A stretch of 64,000 bases of DNA from Marinoscillum sp040218045 (GTDB lineage: Bacteria > Bacteroidota > Bacteroidia > Cytophagales > Cyclobacteriaceae), in assembly GCA_040218045.1 (NCBI GenBank), contig JAVJQA010000015.1:1-64000 (forward strand), in the 5' to 3' direction. Below the pieces are notes generated by a model. That model had not been told where the DNA came from. It ran no database searches and saw only the letters and a list, made by a program, of their open reading frames with translations. Each line of letters begins with the position of its first letter. The stretch's first letter is position 1. Shown here piece after piece: positions 14,671-23,800 of this stretch. The translations under genes were made by a program, and so were the position numbers.

Positions 14671-15293
14671 AGCATCAGCTGATTTGGGAATTCTGATTTC
14701 ACACGGCTATCATGGGTAGCAATGATCAGTGTAGCTCCACAATCCTCTGCTTGTTTTTTTAATAGCGAGATCACAGCCTTACAACTGTCATCATCCAGAC
14801 TTGCTGTTGGTTCATCCCCGATGATAAAGTCCGGTTGGTTAATCACAGCACGTGCTATGGCCACTCGCTGTGCCTGTCCCTGGCTGATTTCATGAATTTT
14901 GCGTTTAGCCAGCTGGTCAATTCCTAAATCCTTCAAAACTGATTGGATGGCAGCTTTCTTCTCAGGCTTTCTACCAAAAAAATTGGCCAGTTCAACGTTC
15001 TCTTCAACCGTAAGTGCATCAATCAAGTGTGGCGTTTGAAATACAAACCCAATATGCTTACCCCTAAATCGATCCAATTGAGACCCGCTAAGTGACCCAA
15101 GATTGACATCATTGATCACAATAGATCCACTTTGGACAGCAGTAAGCCCGGACAAAAGATGAAGGAAAGTTGTCTTACCTCCTCCTGAAGGTCCTAGAAT
15201 CAAGGCATGATCTCCCCGATTTACCTGCCAGTTGGGGAAATTGAGCCTGGTTCCTCCAGAAAACTGATAAGTCAAATTTTGAACTTGTACCAA
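14667..15293 (-). CDS. ABC transporter ATP-binding protein, LolD-like
   Basis: A 208-residue ATPase: Walker A GPSGGGKT at residues 34-41, Q-loop FVFQTPH, signature ISQGQAQRVAIARA (SQGQ instead of the usual SGGQ), Walker B FIIGDEP, and H-loop THDSR. The only start that keeps the first beta-strand is a TTG at 15293. It is the first gene of the operon ATPase-permease-DUF3299-lipoprotein. With the His-rich permease loop and the Cys-containing secreted protein the set may serve metal homeostasis, but lipoprotein handling is also possible. Confidence 0.9.
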   Translation of the reverse strand: MVQVQNLTYQFSGGTRLNFPNWQVNRGDHALILGPSGGGKTTFLHLLSGLTAVQSGSIVINDVNLGSLSGSQLDRFRGKHIGFVFQTPHLIDALTVEENVELANFFGRKPEKKAAIQSVLKDLGIDQLAKRKIHEISQGQAQRVAIARAVINQPDFIIGDEPTASLDDDSCKAVISLLKKQAEDCGATLIIATHDSRVKSEFPNQLML

Positions 15294-15371
15294 ACGACTA
15301 TAATTATTTAAATATTAATTTGTATATTACTAATCAACCCGCTATTTAACAACCGTAATCAACAGCTGCTA

Positions 15372-15476
15372 TGTCTTTTATTCTTTTCAACCTCCTGGTC
15401 GTTATACTCACCTACTATCTCTTTAAGGTTCGCCTCAAACGCTCCGTTGAGAAATCGCCTCCAGTATCCGATTAAC
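15372..15476 (+). CDS. Possible 34-residue single-helix membrane peptide
   Basis: ATG at 15372, TAA at 15474-15476. The product begins MSFILFNLLVVILTYYLF, one membrane helix, followed by a basic stretch KVRLKRS and a short polar tail. The helix-then-positive layout is that of real small membrane proteins. It overlaps the 3' end of the convergent DinB gene by 42 bases and shares an A/T-rich upstream region with the divergent ABC ATPase. There is no strong ribosome-binding site. Tentative. Confidence 0.35.
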
Positions 15477-15977
15477 CTGATAATGGTGATGTACAATATG
15501 TACATTTAGAAACTTTAACATTTCGGAAAGCTTGATCCGCCCTGCTAATGGATGTCGAAACACGGCCTTATTTAAGTATTTTTCAGGATAATCACTGAGG
15601 AAACTTCTATAATCGGTTCTTGTTTGATGCCATCGGGAAGTTAGCTCTTCCAGGGAATAATCATTAGCGGGTTTACTGATCTGTTTTGGTGCTTTGAAGC
15701 GAAGTTTGGTTTCCAATGCCCAGAAGTATATTCTAATCTTCCAGGTATTCCAGAGGGTGGCATCAGGTATCTGATCCCCAGCCTGTAGTTTCTTGGCACA
15801 GTATTGCAAAGCAGATTGCTCAGAGAAGATCACATGATCCAAAACCTGTGCAACCGACCATTCCTCAGGGCTAGCCTTCCAATGTAACTCCTCCTCAGTA
15901 AGCCGACTTGCCATGCCTAAAATCTGTTGCTTATTGACCTCCATAGGCTGAAGAAATTTATCGAGTTGAGAATTCAT
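15435..15977 (-). CDS. DinB superfamily protein
   Basis: A 180-residue four-helix-bundle protein of the DinB/DUF664-like superfamily. The metal-binding triad pattern is visible: one His in VAQVLDHVIFSE (near residue 48) and two in LNVHIVHHHYQVNRIL near the C-terminus. Members are metal-dependent enzymes, often thiol (bacillithiol or mycothiol) transferases or of unknown activity. It is a single gene on the − strand. Confidence 0.85.
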   Translation of the reverse strand: MNSQLDKFLQPMEVNKQQILGMASRLTEEELHWKASPEEWSVAQVLDHVIFSEQSALQYCAKKLQAGDQIPDATLWNTWKIRIYFWALETKLRFKAPKQISKPANDYSLEELTSRWHQTRTDYRSFLSDYPEKYLNKAVFRHPLAGRIKLSEMLKFLNVHIVHHHYQVNRILEAISQRSV

Positions 15978-16227
15978 GCTGACAATTTGATAAACAATGT
16001 TCGAGAATACTAAGAAGCCCTCAAAAACAAGCTCGAATTGTAATAAATCATAAAAAAAAGTATATTCGGACTGACTTTCTTGTCGAATGTCGATAAACCA
16101 CCCAGAGCCGTTGTCCGAACTTGATTTCGGGCAGGATCAATCTGTAATGGTTGATCCTAGTAATTTGTACAAAAATTAAAATAGTTTTGCGGCAATTAGC
16201 CTTGAATCCAAAATCGGCAAATAATAT

Positions 16228-17475
16228 ATGCACGTTTTCGACATCATAGCTCTATTCATATTTCTGGCGGGGCTGTTCATTTTTATCAATACTTACTTCC
16301 TGAAGCTTCCGTCTTCTATTGGGTTGATGATCATGGCCATTATCCTTTCAGTAATTCTGCTTGCAGTTGGAGCAGTTTTTCCTGATTTCAAAATTGGAGC
16401 TGCGGAATTGGAAGAATACGACTATGCAGAAGTACTCTATCAGGTAGTACTTTCATTTATGCTCTTTTCAGGAGCATTACAGATAGATTTCAAGAAATTA
16501 TCGAAACAGCGGACACCGGTTCTGGTATTGGCCACTACAGGTGTATTTATTTCTACGTTCCTCATAGGAACGTTGGTCTACTACATGCTCCATTTTATTG
16601 GCATAGAGCTTCACTATCTCTATTGCCTTGTGTTTGGCGCGCTCATTTCACCCACAGATCCGATAGCCGTTACCAAGACCATCAAACGCTTCAATCTGGA
16701 CAAAGAACTGGAAGTGAAGATTTCAGGAGAGTCCTTATTTAATGATGGTGTAGCTGTGGTGCTGGCTTTGACACTACTTCACCTGGCGCATGCCGGTGAA
16801 GATCATCCTTTATCCGTTTTTGAGATTTGCTACATCATTGGCGCGGACATTGGTGGGGGTATTTTCATAGGATTGTTCCTTGGGTATCTAGGCTATAGAC
16901 TTTTGAAATATGTGGATAACGACGCGGTAGAGGTCGAAATCCTGATCACCCTTGCTATAGTGATGGTGGGATCATTCCTTGCGGATTTTGTGCATGTATC
17001 CTCCAAACAAGCTGCAGTGGTGATGGGACTGGTGATTGGCAATGAAGGACGTGGTGAGCATGTGACCAGTGCAGCGGGGGATTACGTATTTAAATTCTGG
17101 AACCTGATGGAAGAAACACTTTCAGCCATGCTCTTTGTATTGATTGGCCTGGAAATGCTCGTGATTCCATGGCGACTGGATTATTTTGCGGCAGGTTTCT
17201 TCGCTGTAAATATTGTGCTATTTGGCAGATGGGTGAGTGTATTTGTTCCGATCAAACTGATGTCCATAAAGAGGGCATTCGATCCCAATACAATCCCCGT
17301 GCTTACATGGGGAGCGCTTCGGGGTGGACTACCTATTGCATTGTCCCTTTCCTTGTCGGATTTTCATGGCAAGGACGTCTTGATTACTATGACTTATATT
17401 GTAGTGGTGTGCTCTGTTCTGTATCAGGGACTTACTGTGCCCATGCTAATGCGGACTTTCTCCTCCAAAAAATAG
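16228..17475 (+). CDS. CPA1-family Na+/H+ antiporter (NhaP-type)
   Basis: A 415-residue membrane protein with about 12 helices. Family motifs: GALISPTDPIAVTKT (the unwound helix with the transport Asp), SGESLFNDGVAVVLAL (the ND pair of CPA1 proteins) and LTWGALRGGLPIALSLSL near the C-terminus. It exchanges Na+ (or K+) for protons across the inner membrane for pH and salt control, which would fit a marine life style. It lacks the long cytoplasmic tail of some NhaP proteins. Its stop codon directly abuts the stop of the convergent universal-stress-protein gene. Confidence 0.93.
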   Translation: MHVFDIIALFIFLAGLFIFINTYFLKLPSSIGLMIMAIILSVILLAVGAVFPDFKIGAAELEEYDYAEVLYQVVLSFMLFSGALQIDFKKLSKQRTPVLVLATTGVFISTFLIGTLVYYMLHFIGIELHYLYCLVFGALISPTDPIAVTKTIKRFNLDKELEVKISGESLFNDGVAVVLALTLLHLAHAGEDHPLSVFEICYIIGADIGGGIFIGLFLGYLGYRLLKYVDNDAVEVEILITLAIVMVGSFLADFVHVSSKQAAVVMGLVIGNEGRGEHVTSAAGDYVFKFWNLMEETLSAMLFVLIGLEMLVIPWRLDYFAAGFFAVNIVLFGRWVSVFVPIKLMSIKRAFDPNTIPVLTWGALRGGLPIALSLSLSDFHGKDVLITMTYIVVVCSVLYQGLTVPMLMRTFSSKK

Positions 17476-18246
17476 TTAGACAGGCGTATCCAGAGATTTG
17501 GTCCAAATAGGTATCCTGGATTCATTGATGACCTCACCTGAGATGTGACCTGCAAAGATTCTGTCTAAACCCTTTCTGTCATGTGTGGCTATGGCAATCA
17601 GATCCGCATTGAGCGATTCTGAATACTCAAGAATCTCATCAGCTTCGTCTGTACCGGGAATTGCTTTGACCGAATAGTCCTTTATTTTATGGAATTCTGC
17701 ATAGTCTTTCAAGCGTTTCTTCACATCGCTTTCCGGTGTGATTAAATCATCGAACACCTTTACCAGGTGCAGATGAGCTTTATGAAAACTTTGTAGCTCT
17801 TTTACATAACCCAATATCTCTTCATCCTCTTTGTGCATGTTGGTAGGGAAGACAATCTTCTTTATCCGGGTAAGGTCAGTTCTTGATTTGATGATAATAA
17901 CAGGGCATGAAGCCTTCTTCGCTACTTTCTCTGCATTTGTCCCAATAAAGAAACTTTCTAAACCTGATGCACCTTCGGAGCCCATCACAATGAGGTCTGC
18001 CTTTTCTTCAGCAATTTCTTCAATCGTATCCCCCAGGGTTTGCACATAATGATGTGTGACACCAGCTAAAGATGAATGTTTCAAAACCCGATCAAGCTTC
18101 ACAGCCAATTCTTTAGTGTCTTCTGGCTCGTCCAAAACATGAAACAATAAGATTTCGGCACCGACTTTAGCTGCCAAACCAGCCGCGGCAACAGTGGCAA
18201 ACATTGCCTGATCACTAAAATCTGTAGGCACTAATATTCTTTTCAT
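17476..18246 (-). CDS. Tandem-domain universal stress protein (UspA family)
   Basis: A 256-residue cytoplasmic protein with two Usp domains (about 1-135 and 140-256). Domain 1 starts MKRILVPTDFSDQA and has the ATP-binding pattern GSEGASGLESFFIGTNAE; domain 2 has the degenerate ATHDRKGLDRIFAGHISGE. The start at 18246 is preferred over an upstream ATG at 18270 because it places the first beta-strand at the N-terminus. The convergent placement with a Na+/H+ antiporter suggests, but does not prove, a link to osmotic or energy stress. Confidence 0.92.
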   Translation of the reverse strand: MKRILVPTDFSDQAMFATVAAAGLAAKVGAEILLFHVLDEPEDTKELAVKLDRVLKHSSLAGVTHHYVQTLGDTIEEIAEEKADLIVMGSEGASGLESFFIGTNAEKVAKKASCPVIIIKSRTDLTRIKKIVFPTNMHKEDEEILGYVKELQSFHKAHLHLVKVFDDLITPESDVKKRLKDYAEFHKIKDYSVKAIPGTDEADEILEYSESLNADLIAIATHDRKGLDRIFAGHISGEVINESRIPIWTKSLDTPV

Positions 18247-18306
18247 TTTTTCTTCGTTGTTCTGATGCAATTAAGTTAGTACGAATTCTACTAATTTTGT
18301 TCAACT

Positions 18307-19371
18307 ATGAAGGCTAATAACACGATAAGGACTTTAATCATATTTTCCCTGATTTTCATCAGCTCCTGCAAAGGAGAAAAAGAAAACCACGAGGAACCTG
18401 CAACTCCTAGAATTAAAAAATTTAGTCAGGTGACCAAGCCAGAGCCAAACCAATCCCTGACTATTGGCGAACCCATTTCTTTCGAAATCAAATCGAAGGA
18501 AACTGTTGACTCGGTCAAAGTTGAATTCGAAGATAATATTGAAATTTTTACTTCAACGGCTTTTCAATGGAAACTGAACAAACCAAAAACAGGTAAGCAA
18601 AAAATAAGGTTAACGGTATACTCCGGAGAGAATGACGAAACGCACTATGCAAGAGTGGTCTTTTTATCAGATTTAACCCCAGCAACCTCCACCTATCAGG
18701 TAATAGCGGAGTTCAACCACAATGAAGAAGCTTTCATCCAGGGGTTATTCTTTATTGGCGACACACTAGTGGAGAGTACTGGTCAGGAAGGCACATCCTG
18801 GCTGTCTAAGTACAATTATCAAACCGGTGAGGTTTACAAGACCATTAACCTAAGTTCGGAGCACTTTGGTGAAGGCAGTACCTATTGGGGGGACAAGATT
18901 TTTTACCTCACGTGGAAATCGAATAAGGGATTTATCTACAACAGAGACCTTATACAAACTGGTCAGTTTAACTATACGCATGAAGGATGGGGAATGACAA
19001 CAATGGGTGATACGCTCGTTGTGAGTGACGGAAAAGAAACACTCCATCTTCTTGACCCAAGAGATCTTACCGAAATTGGAACTTTACAGGTTTATGATGA
19101 TAAAGGCGCTGTTACCAACCTCAATGAGCTTGAATATTTTCAAGGCCAGATCTTTGCCAATATCTGGCAGGAAGACATCATCATCAGCATTGATCCTCAA
19201 TCTGGTAAAGTCCTTTATGAAATTGATTTGGAAAACTTAAGAGACTCTTTTGAATCAAATGAGGCTGAAGTGTTAAATGGCATTGCTTACAAAGCCAATT
19301 CAGATCAAATTTTTGTAACCGGAAAGCTTTGGCCAAAACTGTTTGAAGTTAAATTCTCTCCAATTAATTAA
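18307..19371 (+). CDS. Glutaminyl-peptide cyclotransferase lipoprotein
   Basis: A 354-residue protein: SPII signal (lipobox IFISSC), an Ig-like region of about 100 residues, then a five-bladed-propeller glutamine cyclotransferase domain (about 125-350) with QGLFF, ESTGQEGTSWLSKY, FGEGSTYWGDKIFYLTWK, THEGWGMTTMGDTLVVSDG and NELEYFQGQIFANIWQ. The enzyme turns N-terminal Gln into pyroglutamate; in Bacteroidota it acts on exported proteins, whose mature N-terminus after signal cleavage is often Gln. The N-terminal Ig-like part is an addition to the basic enzyme and is also seen in relatives. Confidence 0.92.
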   Translation: MKANNTIRTLIIFSLIFISSCKGEKENHEEPATPRIKKFSQVTKPEPNQSLTIGEPISFEIKSKETVDSVKVEFEDNIEIFTSTAFQWKLNKPKTGKQKIRLTVYSGENDETHYARVVFLSDLTPATSTYQVIAEFNHNEEAFIQGLFFIGDTLVESTGQEGTSWLSKYNYQTGEVYKTINLSSEHFGEGSTYWGDKIFYLTWKSNKGFIYNRDLIQTGQFNYTHEGWGMTTMGDTLVVSDGKETLHLLDPRDLTEIGTLQVYDDKGAVTNLNELEYFQGQIFANIWQEDIIISIDPQSGKVLYEIDLENLRDSFESNEAEVLNGIAYKANSDQIFVTGKLWPKLFEVKFSPIN

Positions 19372-19383
19372 ACCACAAAATCC

Positions 19384-19680
19384 ATGACGCTCCAAGAAGC
19401 TACAGAAAAAGTAAAGAAAATGGCCTCAAACAACGGGGGTAAAGTAAATGCCATAATCAACTTTAAGTTTGATGAAGGAGTAATCCATTTAGACGATACT
19501 GTAAGTCCCACAGTAGTCACCAATGAAGACACAGCTGCCGCCTGTACCATTAAGATGTCCATTGACAACTTTGAAAAAATGATGTATGGCAACCTGAACC
19601 CAATGATGGCCTTTATGGGAGGCAAGATGAAAATTGAAGGAGATAAGGGTGTAGCGATGAAATTGGCATCCCTGTTCTAG
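19384..19680 (+). CDS. SCP2 sterol-binding domain protein
   Basis: A 98-residue, single-domain SCP2-like protein: an N-terminal helix, a beta-sheet (KVNAIINFKFDEGVIHLD), then the FEKMMYGNLNPMMAFMGGKMKIEGD segment and a C-terminal AMKLASLF typical of the fold. It probably binds a hydrophobic ligand such as a fatty acid or acyl-CoA. It starts 12 bases after the cyclotransferase stop and is probably co-transcribed. Confidence 0.9.
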   Translation: MTLQEATEKVKKMASNNGGKVNAIINFKFDEGVIHLDDTVSPTVVTNEDTAAACTIKMSIDNFEKMMYGNLNPMMAFMGGKMKIEGDKGVAMKLASLF

Positions 19681-19775
19681 TTAGTTTTACCTGCTTTTTC
19701 CCTACTTCCGTCGAAGTACTGTCATTCCTGTCGATAATTAAGCTGAAGGAGGCTTAATTTGGCAGCAAAAAACTA

Positions 19776-20870
19776 TTGGGAGCGAGAATCACCGCCTTAA
19801 TTCAACTTTCCCTCTTAGTCTCCTATTTTTCTTCTGCCCAGCAAGTCGTTGGACGAATATCAGATGAGGAAACTAATGAGCCTGTCCCATTTGCTCACGT
19901 CGCAATAGGTAAAGTTGTGACTATCAGCAATGAAGCAGGAGAGTTTATGATCCTAAGAGAAAGTGAAGCAGATAGCCTCCTTCAAGTATCTTTTATTGGG
20001 TACGAGCCAGTGGTGCTCAATGTTTCGAAGAACCCAACTTACAATATTAAGCTCACGTCTTCCACATTGTCATTAAGTGCAGTAACAGTCCTAACAGGGG
20101 ACATATTGATGCAACACGTATTTAATCATCTCATCACAAACTATGAGATGGAAGCCACCAGATTGACGAGCTATTATAAGGAAAAACTAATCACACAAGA
20201 CTCTCTTGTATACCTCGCTGAAGGGATACTTGACATCTTGTCTCCCCCAAACATCAGTGGCGGCACCACCAAAATCTCACCACTACGAACGAGAAAGGTA
20301 GTATTGCAGAAGCTCGACCCTGAGCGAGCCACTATGATGAGTGGCCATGCTTATGATATGATCAAATCATCCATTTGGAGGGAAAACTCCTTTCTCAGCA
20401 AAGCCAACAGAAAACACTACAGTTTTGAATATGAAGGTAAAAGGCCTTATCAGAAACACTCGGTATATGAGGTGTCCTTTGCTCCAAAAGACAACAAAGG
20501 TTATGTGAGTGGAAAATTGTTCATTGAAGATGAAACTTATGCAATCATAAAAATGATCTACGAGCCCAAAACAAATCGCAGCAATTTCTGGGATTCAGTC
20601 AAATGGACAGAAGAATTTGAATTTATCAATGGTAGATTTAACCTTACCGCAGTTTCATACAAAGGTGCATTTTCCGAACTGGGCAAACCCTATGAATTCT
20701 ATTCGTTACTTATCAACAACAGTATAATAACCTCAACCCCTGCATCGGCACTTGAGCAAGTAATGGACAGGAAAGACATTTTTGTAGAGAAAGCGGACTT
20801 TGATTTTACTGAAGACTTTTGGTCTGGTTATAATTTCATCAAGCTAACGGCTGAAGAAAGTAGTTTCTGA
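19776..20870 (+). CDS. CarboxypepD_reg-domain outer-surface protein
   Basis: A 364-residue exported protein: signal peptide ending SYFSSAQ, a CarboxypepD_reg-like beta-sandwich (about 22-100; QVVGRISDEETNEPVPFAHVAIG...), then a beta-rich region found in Bacteroidota proteins of the same architecture (GHAYDMIKSSIWRENSFLS). The only possible start after an in-frame stop at 19755 is a TTG at 19776; an AGGAGG at 19747-19752 is too distant to be its ribosome-binding site. Its stop is directly next to the stop of the convergent PorU-like gene. Confidence 0.82.
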   Translation: MGARITALIQLSLLVSYFSSAQQVVGRISDEETNEPVPFAHVAIGKVVTISNEAGEFMILRESEADSLLQVSFIGYEPVVLNVSKNPTYNIKLTSSTLSLSAVTVLTGDILMQHVFNHLITNYEMEATRLTSYYKEKLITQDSLVYLAEGILDILSPPNISGGTTKISPLRTRKVVLQKLDPERATMMSGHAYDMIKSSIWRENSFLSKANRKHYSFEYEGKRPYQKHSVYEVSFAPKDNKGYVSGKLFIEDETYAIIKMIYEPKTNRSNFWDSVKWTEEFEFINGRFNLTAVSYKGAFSELGKPYEFYSLLINNSIITSTPASALEQVMDRKDIFVEKADFDFTEDFWSGYNFIKLTAEESSF

Positions 20871-23800
20871 TTACCGAAGCAAATAGATCTTCCCAAAGCC
20901 ATTCTTAAAAGCCCTGTCTGCCGTGGTTACCCGGTGTTTGATCGTTTCTCCCCCTTGTTCAATAAACACTTTATACAAGTAAACGCCATTGGCGAGCTGA
21001 TCACCAAATTCATCTTTGCCATCCCAGGCATATTGTGAGATGTTGTTGCCTATCTTTAATGGGCCAATTTCGTCCCGAGTGATTTCTCTTACTACCCTGC
21101 CGGACACCGTCATTATTTGAATTTTAAGCTGATCTGGGATAGTACTGCCGGTTAGCGTGAACACAAACCTAGTGGAGGTGGAAAATGGATTAGGGTAAGG
21201 ATAAAAATGAGTAATGGAGGATTCATTGATTACCTCAAAAGAGATCTCATAGGCCGTCACACTAGATTTATTTCCACTTTCATCAGTTCCCTGAACCTTT
21301 AAATAGTACACTCCATCCTCAAGGGATCCGGGCATATAGTTGATTTCGAAATCTTGACCGTCGGAAGCATTTTTATAAGTAACATCAGGGCTTGCAAGGT
21401 TCACACGCTCATAAACACAACTTTCACATGGCCCCTTGAGCTCAATATTAATTCCAGTGGTATCTGACTTATACAAATAAGGATTCTCATCTTTAAACTT
21501 GATCAGGATATTTGGAGTAGGTGACACGATATCTCCATCCAGTATGTAGGTGCCATCAAAAGTCACATCAAGTACAGGGTTTACATTGTCCTTCTTAACA
21601 GTAAATGCTGATGGCATACTCAATGCGTTATTCACCATAAGAAGCTCAGTTTCAGCTGGAGTGACTTTCACGGTGAGGTTGTTATTTCCGACAGCACCAA
21701 CTGTTGGGGTGCTAATATCAAAGTTGGTGGTATCACCTGGTGATGGTGCCAATATGTTGAAAGACTGGATCTTTCGATCTCCAGAGGTAACGTTGGTAAA
21801 GGATGCTTCCACACTGAGCGAGTCTTGATATGCCACATCCGATAAATTCACATATCTATAGCTGTTCATATTCTCTTCCCCTTCCTGGAGCTCTACTGTG
21901 GCTATAGACACCGGAACAAGTACCCCCTCCGGAGGAAAATCATAACTCACACCCCAGCTATTTAATTTGGCTGGAGTCAATTCATCCACATCTGTAGTGA
22001 AAAAATCCAATCTTAAATAAGGATAAGTTTCGGCTGACAAACCGGTCAAGTCGATTTCATTTTCACTCATTGCCTGTCTTGTTCCTGTAAAAAATGGCTC
22101 CTCCATCCCGGTTTTTGAGATTCCACTCACATTAAACGTCCAGTAATCAGAACTTTCAGCATTTACATTATAATGGAAACTGTTCCAAGTCTTTGCCGGG
22201 CCAATTCTGGTTGACTTTATTGCTCCTGTATTTTGTTTCCCAGTCACTTCGTTGATCAGTTCTATAGCCTGATCTTTCAATGGAACACTACTGCCACTGG
22301 AGATTACTTCAATGGCACTTCCCACAGCTTCACCTTTTCTTCCCAGAAAGATTACTGGTTGGCCATCCGTCAAATTGCTCAGGGTATTTGTTTTTATACC
22401 TACATGATTCAATGAAGCATACAATTGAGCATCCCAATTGGAGAAAGCCACAGAATCAAATGAAAACAATAGAATCATGTCTCCATCCAGCATAACACTT
22501 ATAAGGCTATCTAGTAACCGATTGGCACCTAGCACCTGGTTTTGGTCAAAATTGTGAATCATTTGAGGGATTCTACCACAAACCATGTCATTGTTGACAT
22601 CTGCTCCTGATATACCAAATGGCCTATAGGGTTTTGCGCTTGTTTTACTAAACACGATGGCGTTGATGGCATTCTTTTTCTTGCACTCTGGGTCTAGGGG
22701 AGCGTCAGTTAAAAGCAGGTTCAGCCCATCCACTATTACCTGGTAATCCTGATAGGTCAGGTCACTTCCTACCCCATGTGTATTGATTTGCACGGGTGTG
22801 TTGGTCTCAGAAAAGTCAATGGTTTTGGTTCCAGGATCAAACTTCATGCCTTCATAAGCATTCTCAGCAAGCTGCCACCCACCTACCTGACTCCATCCAT
22901 CTGATTGGTTCTTGATCAAAGAAAATGAACTTTCCACCCAATTTGTATCCTCATTATTTATCGGTTCGGCGAATCGTGTCCTCCAATAGACGGTAGTACT
23001 ATCTTCCAAAGGTTGAATATCCAGGTCATATCTCATGACTAACCCTCCTGATAAAGACTCTCTCATAAGAAATCCACTATTATAAAGTGCCGTGGTGTCA
23101 ACCTCAAGACTATATTCCCTATTTTGCTCCAGTTGATTGGCCGATTGCCACACCAGGGACACCTGGTCATCTTCCACTATGCCATAATCTGTCGGGAAAA
23201 TAGGTATGGTGTTTCCTTTAGGAATAAACAGGCTGAAGTTAGCGACATTGTTGTCTTCACTTAACTCCGCCAATTCGCCATTTGGATCAAGCCTAATGAT
23301 AAAAGTATTGGTGCCCTCACTGGAAAAAGACGCATTATTCTGGATAGTAAACACCAATGTATCTTGTCTTAAAACATGTTCGAAGTTTCGGATATAAGTC
23401 TCCTGATTTCCATCGCTATAAGTTCGCTGAATTTCAATCTTCAGTGAATCCTTTACTCCCTTACCGTAGTTTCTAATTACCAGATTTACCTGAAATGAAT
23501 CCAAATTGGCCAAAACTCTTTCCTGGTTATCAGCAGAGGCAAAAGTCTCACTGCCTAAAATGGCATAATCCGGAGAGGTAGCCCCAAAGACTTTTATCGC
23601 TGGATCTCCCTGTAGCACTGTCTGGTAAACCTGGGACTGACTAAGCCCCCCAGTTCCATATAAATCAAAATATCTTTTGGAAGTTAACTCCAGCAATTGA
23701 CCAACGGATTGCCCAAAAGTCTCTTCATTGGCAAATGCAAACAAGTAAAAATTATCAGCAAATCGCTTCAAGTTAGAAGATAGCGCAAAATCTGAATTGG

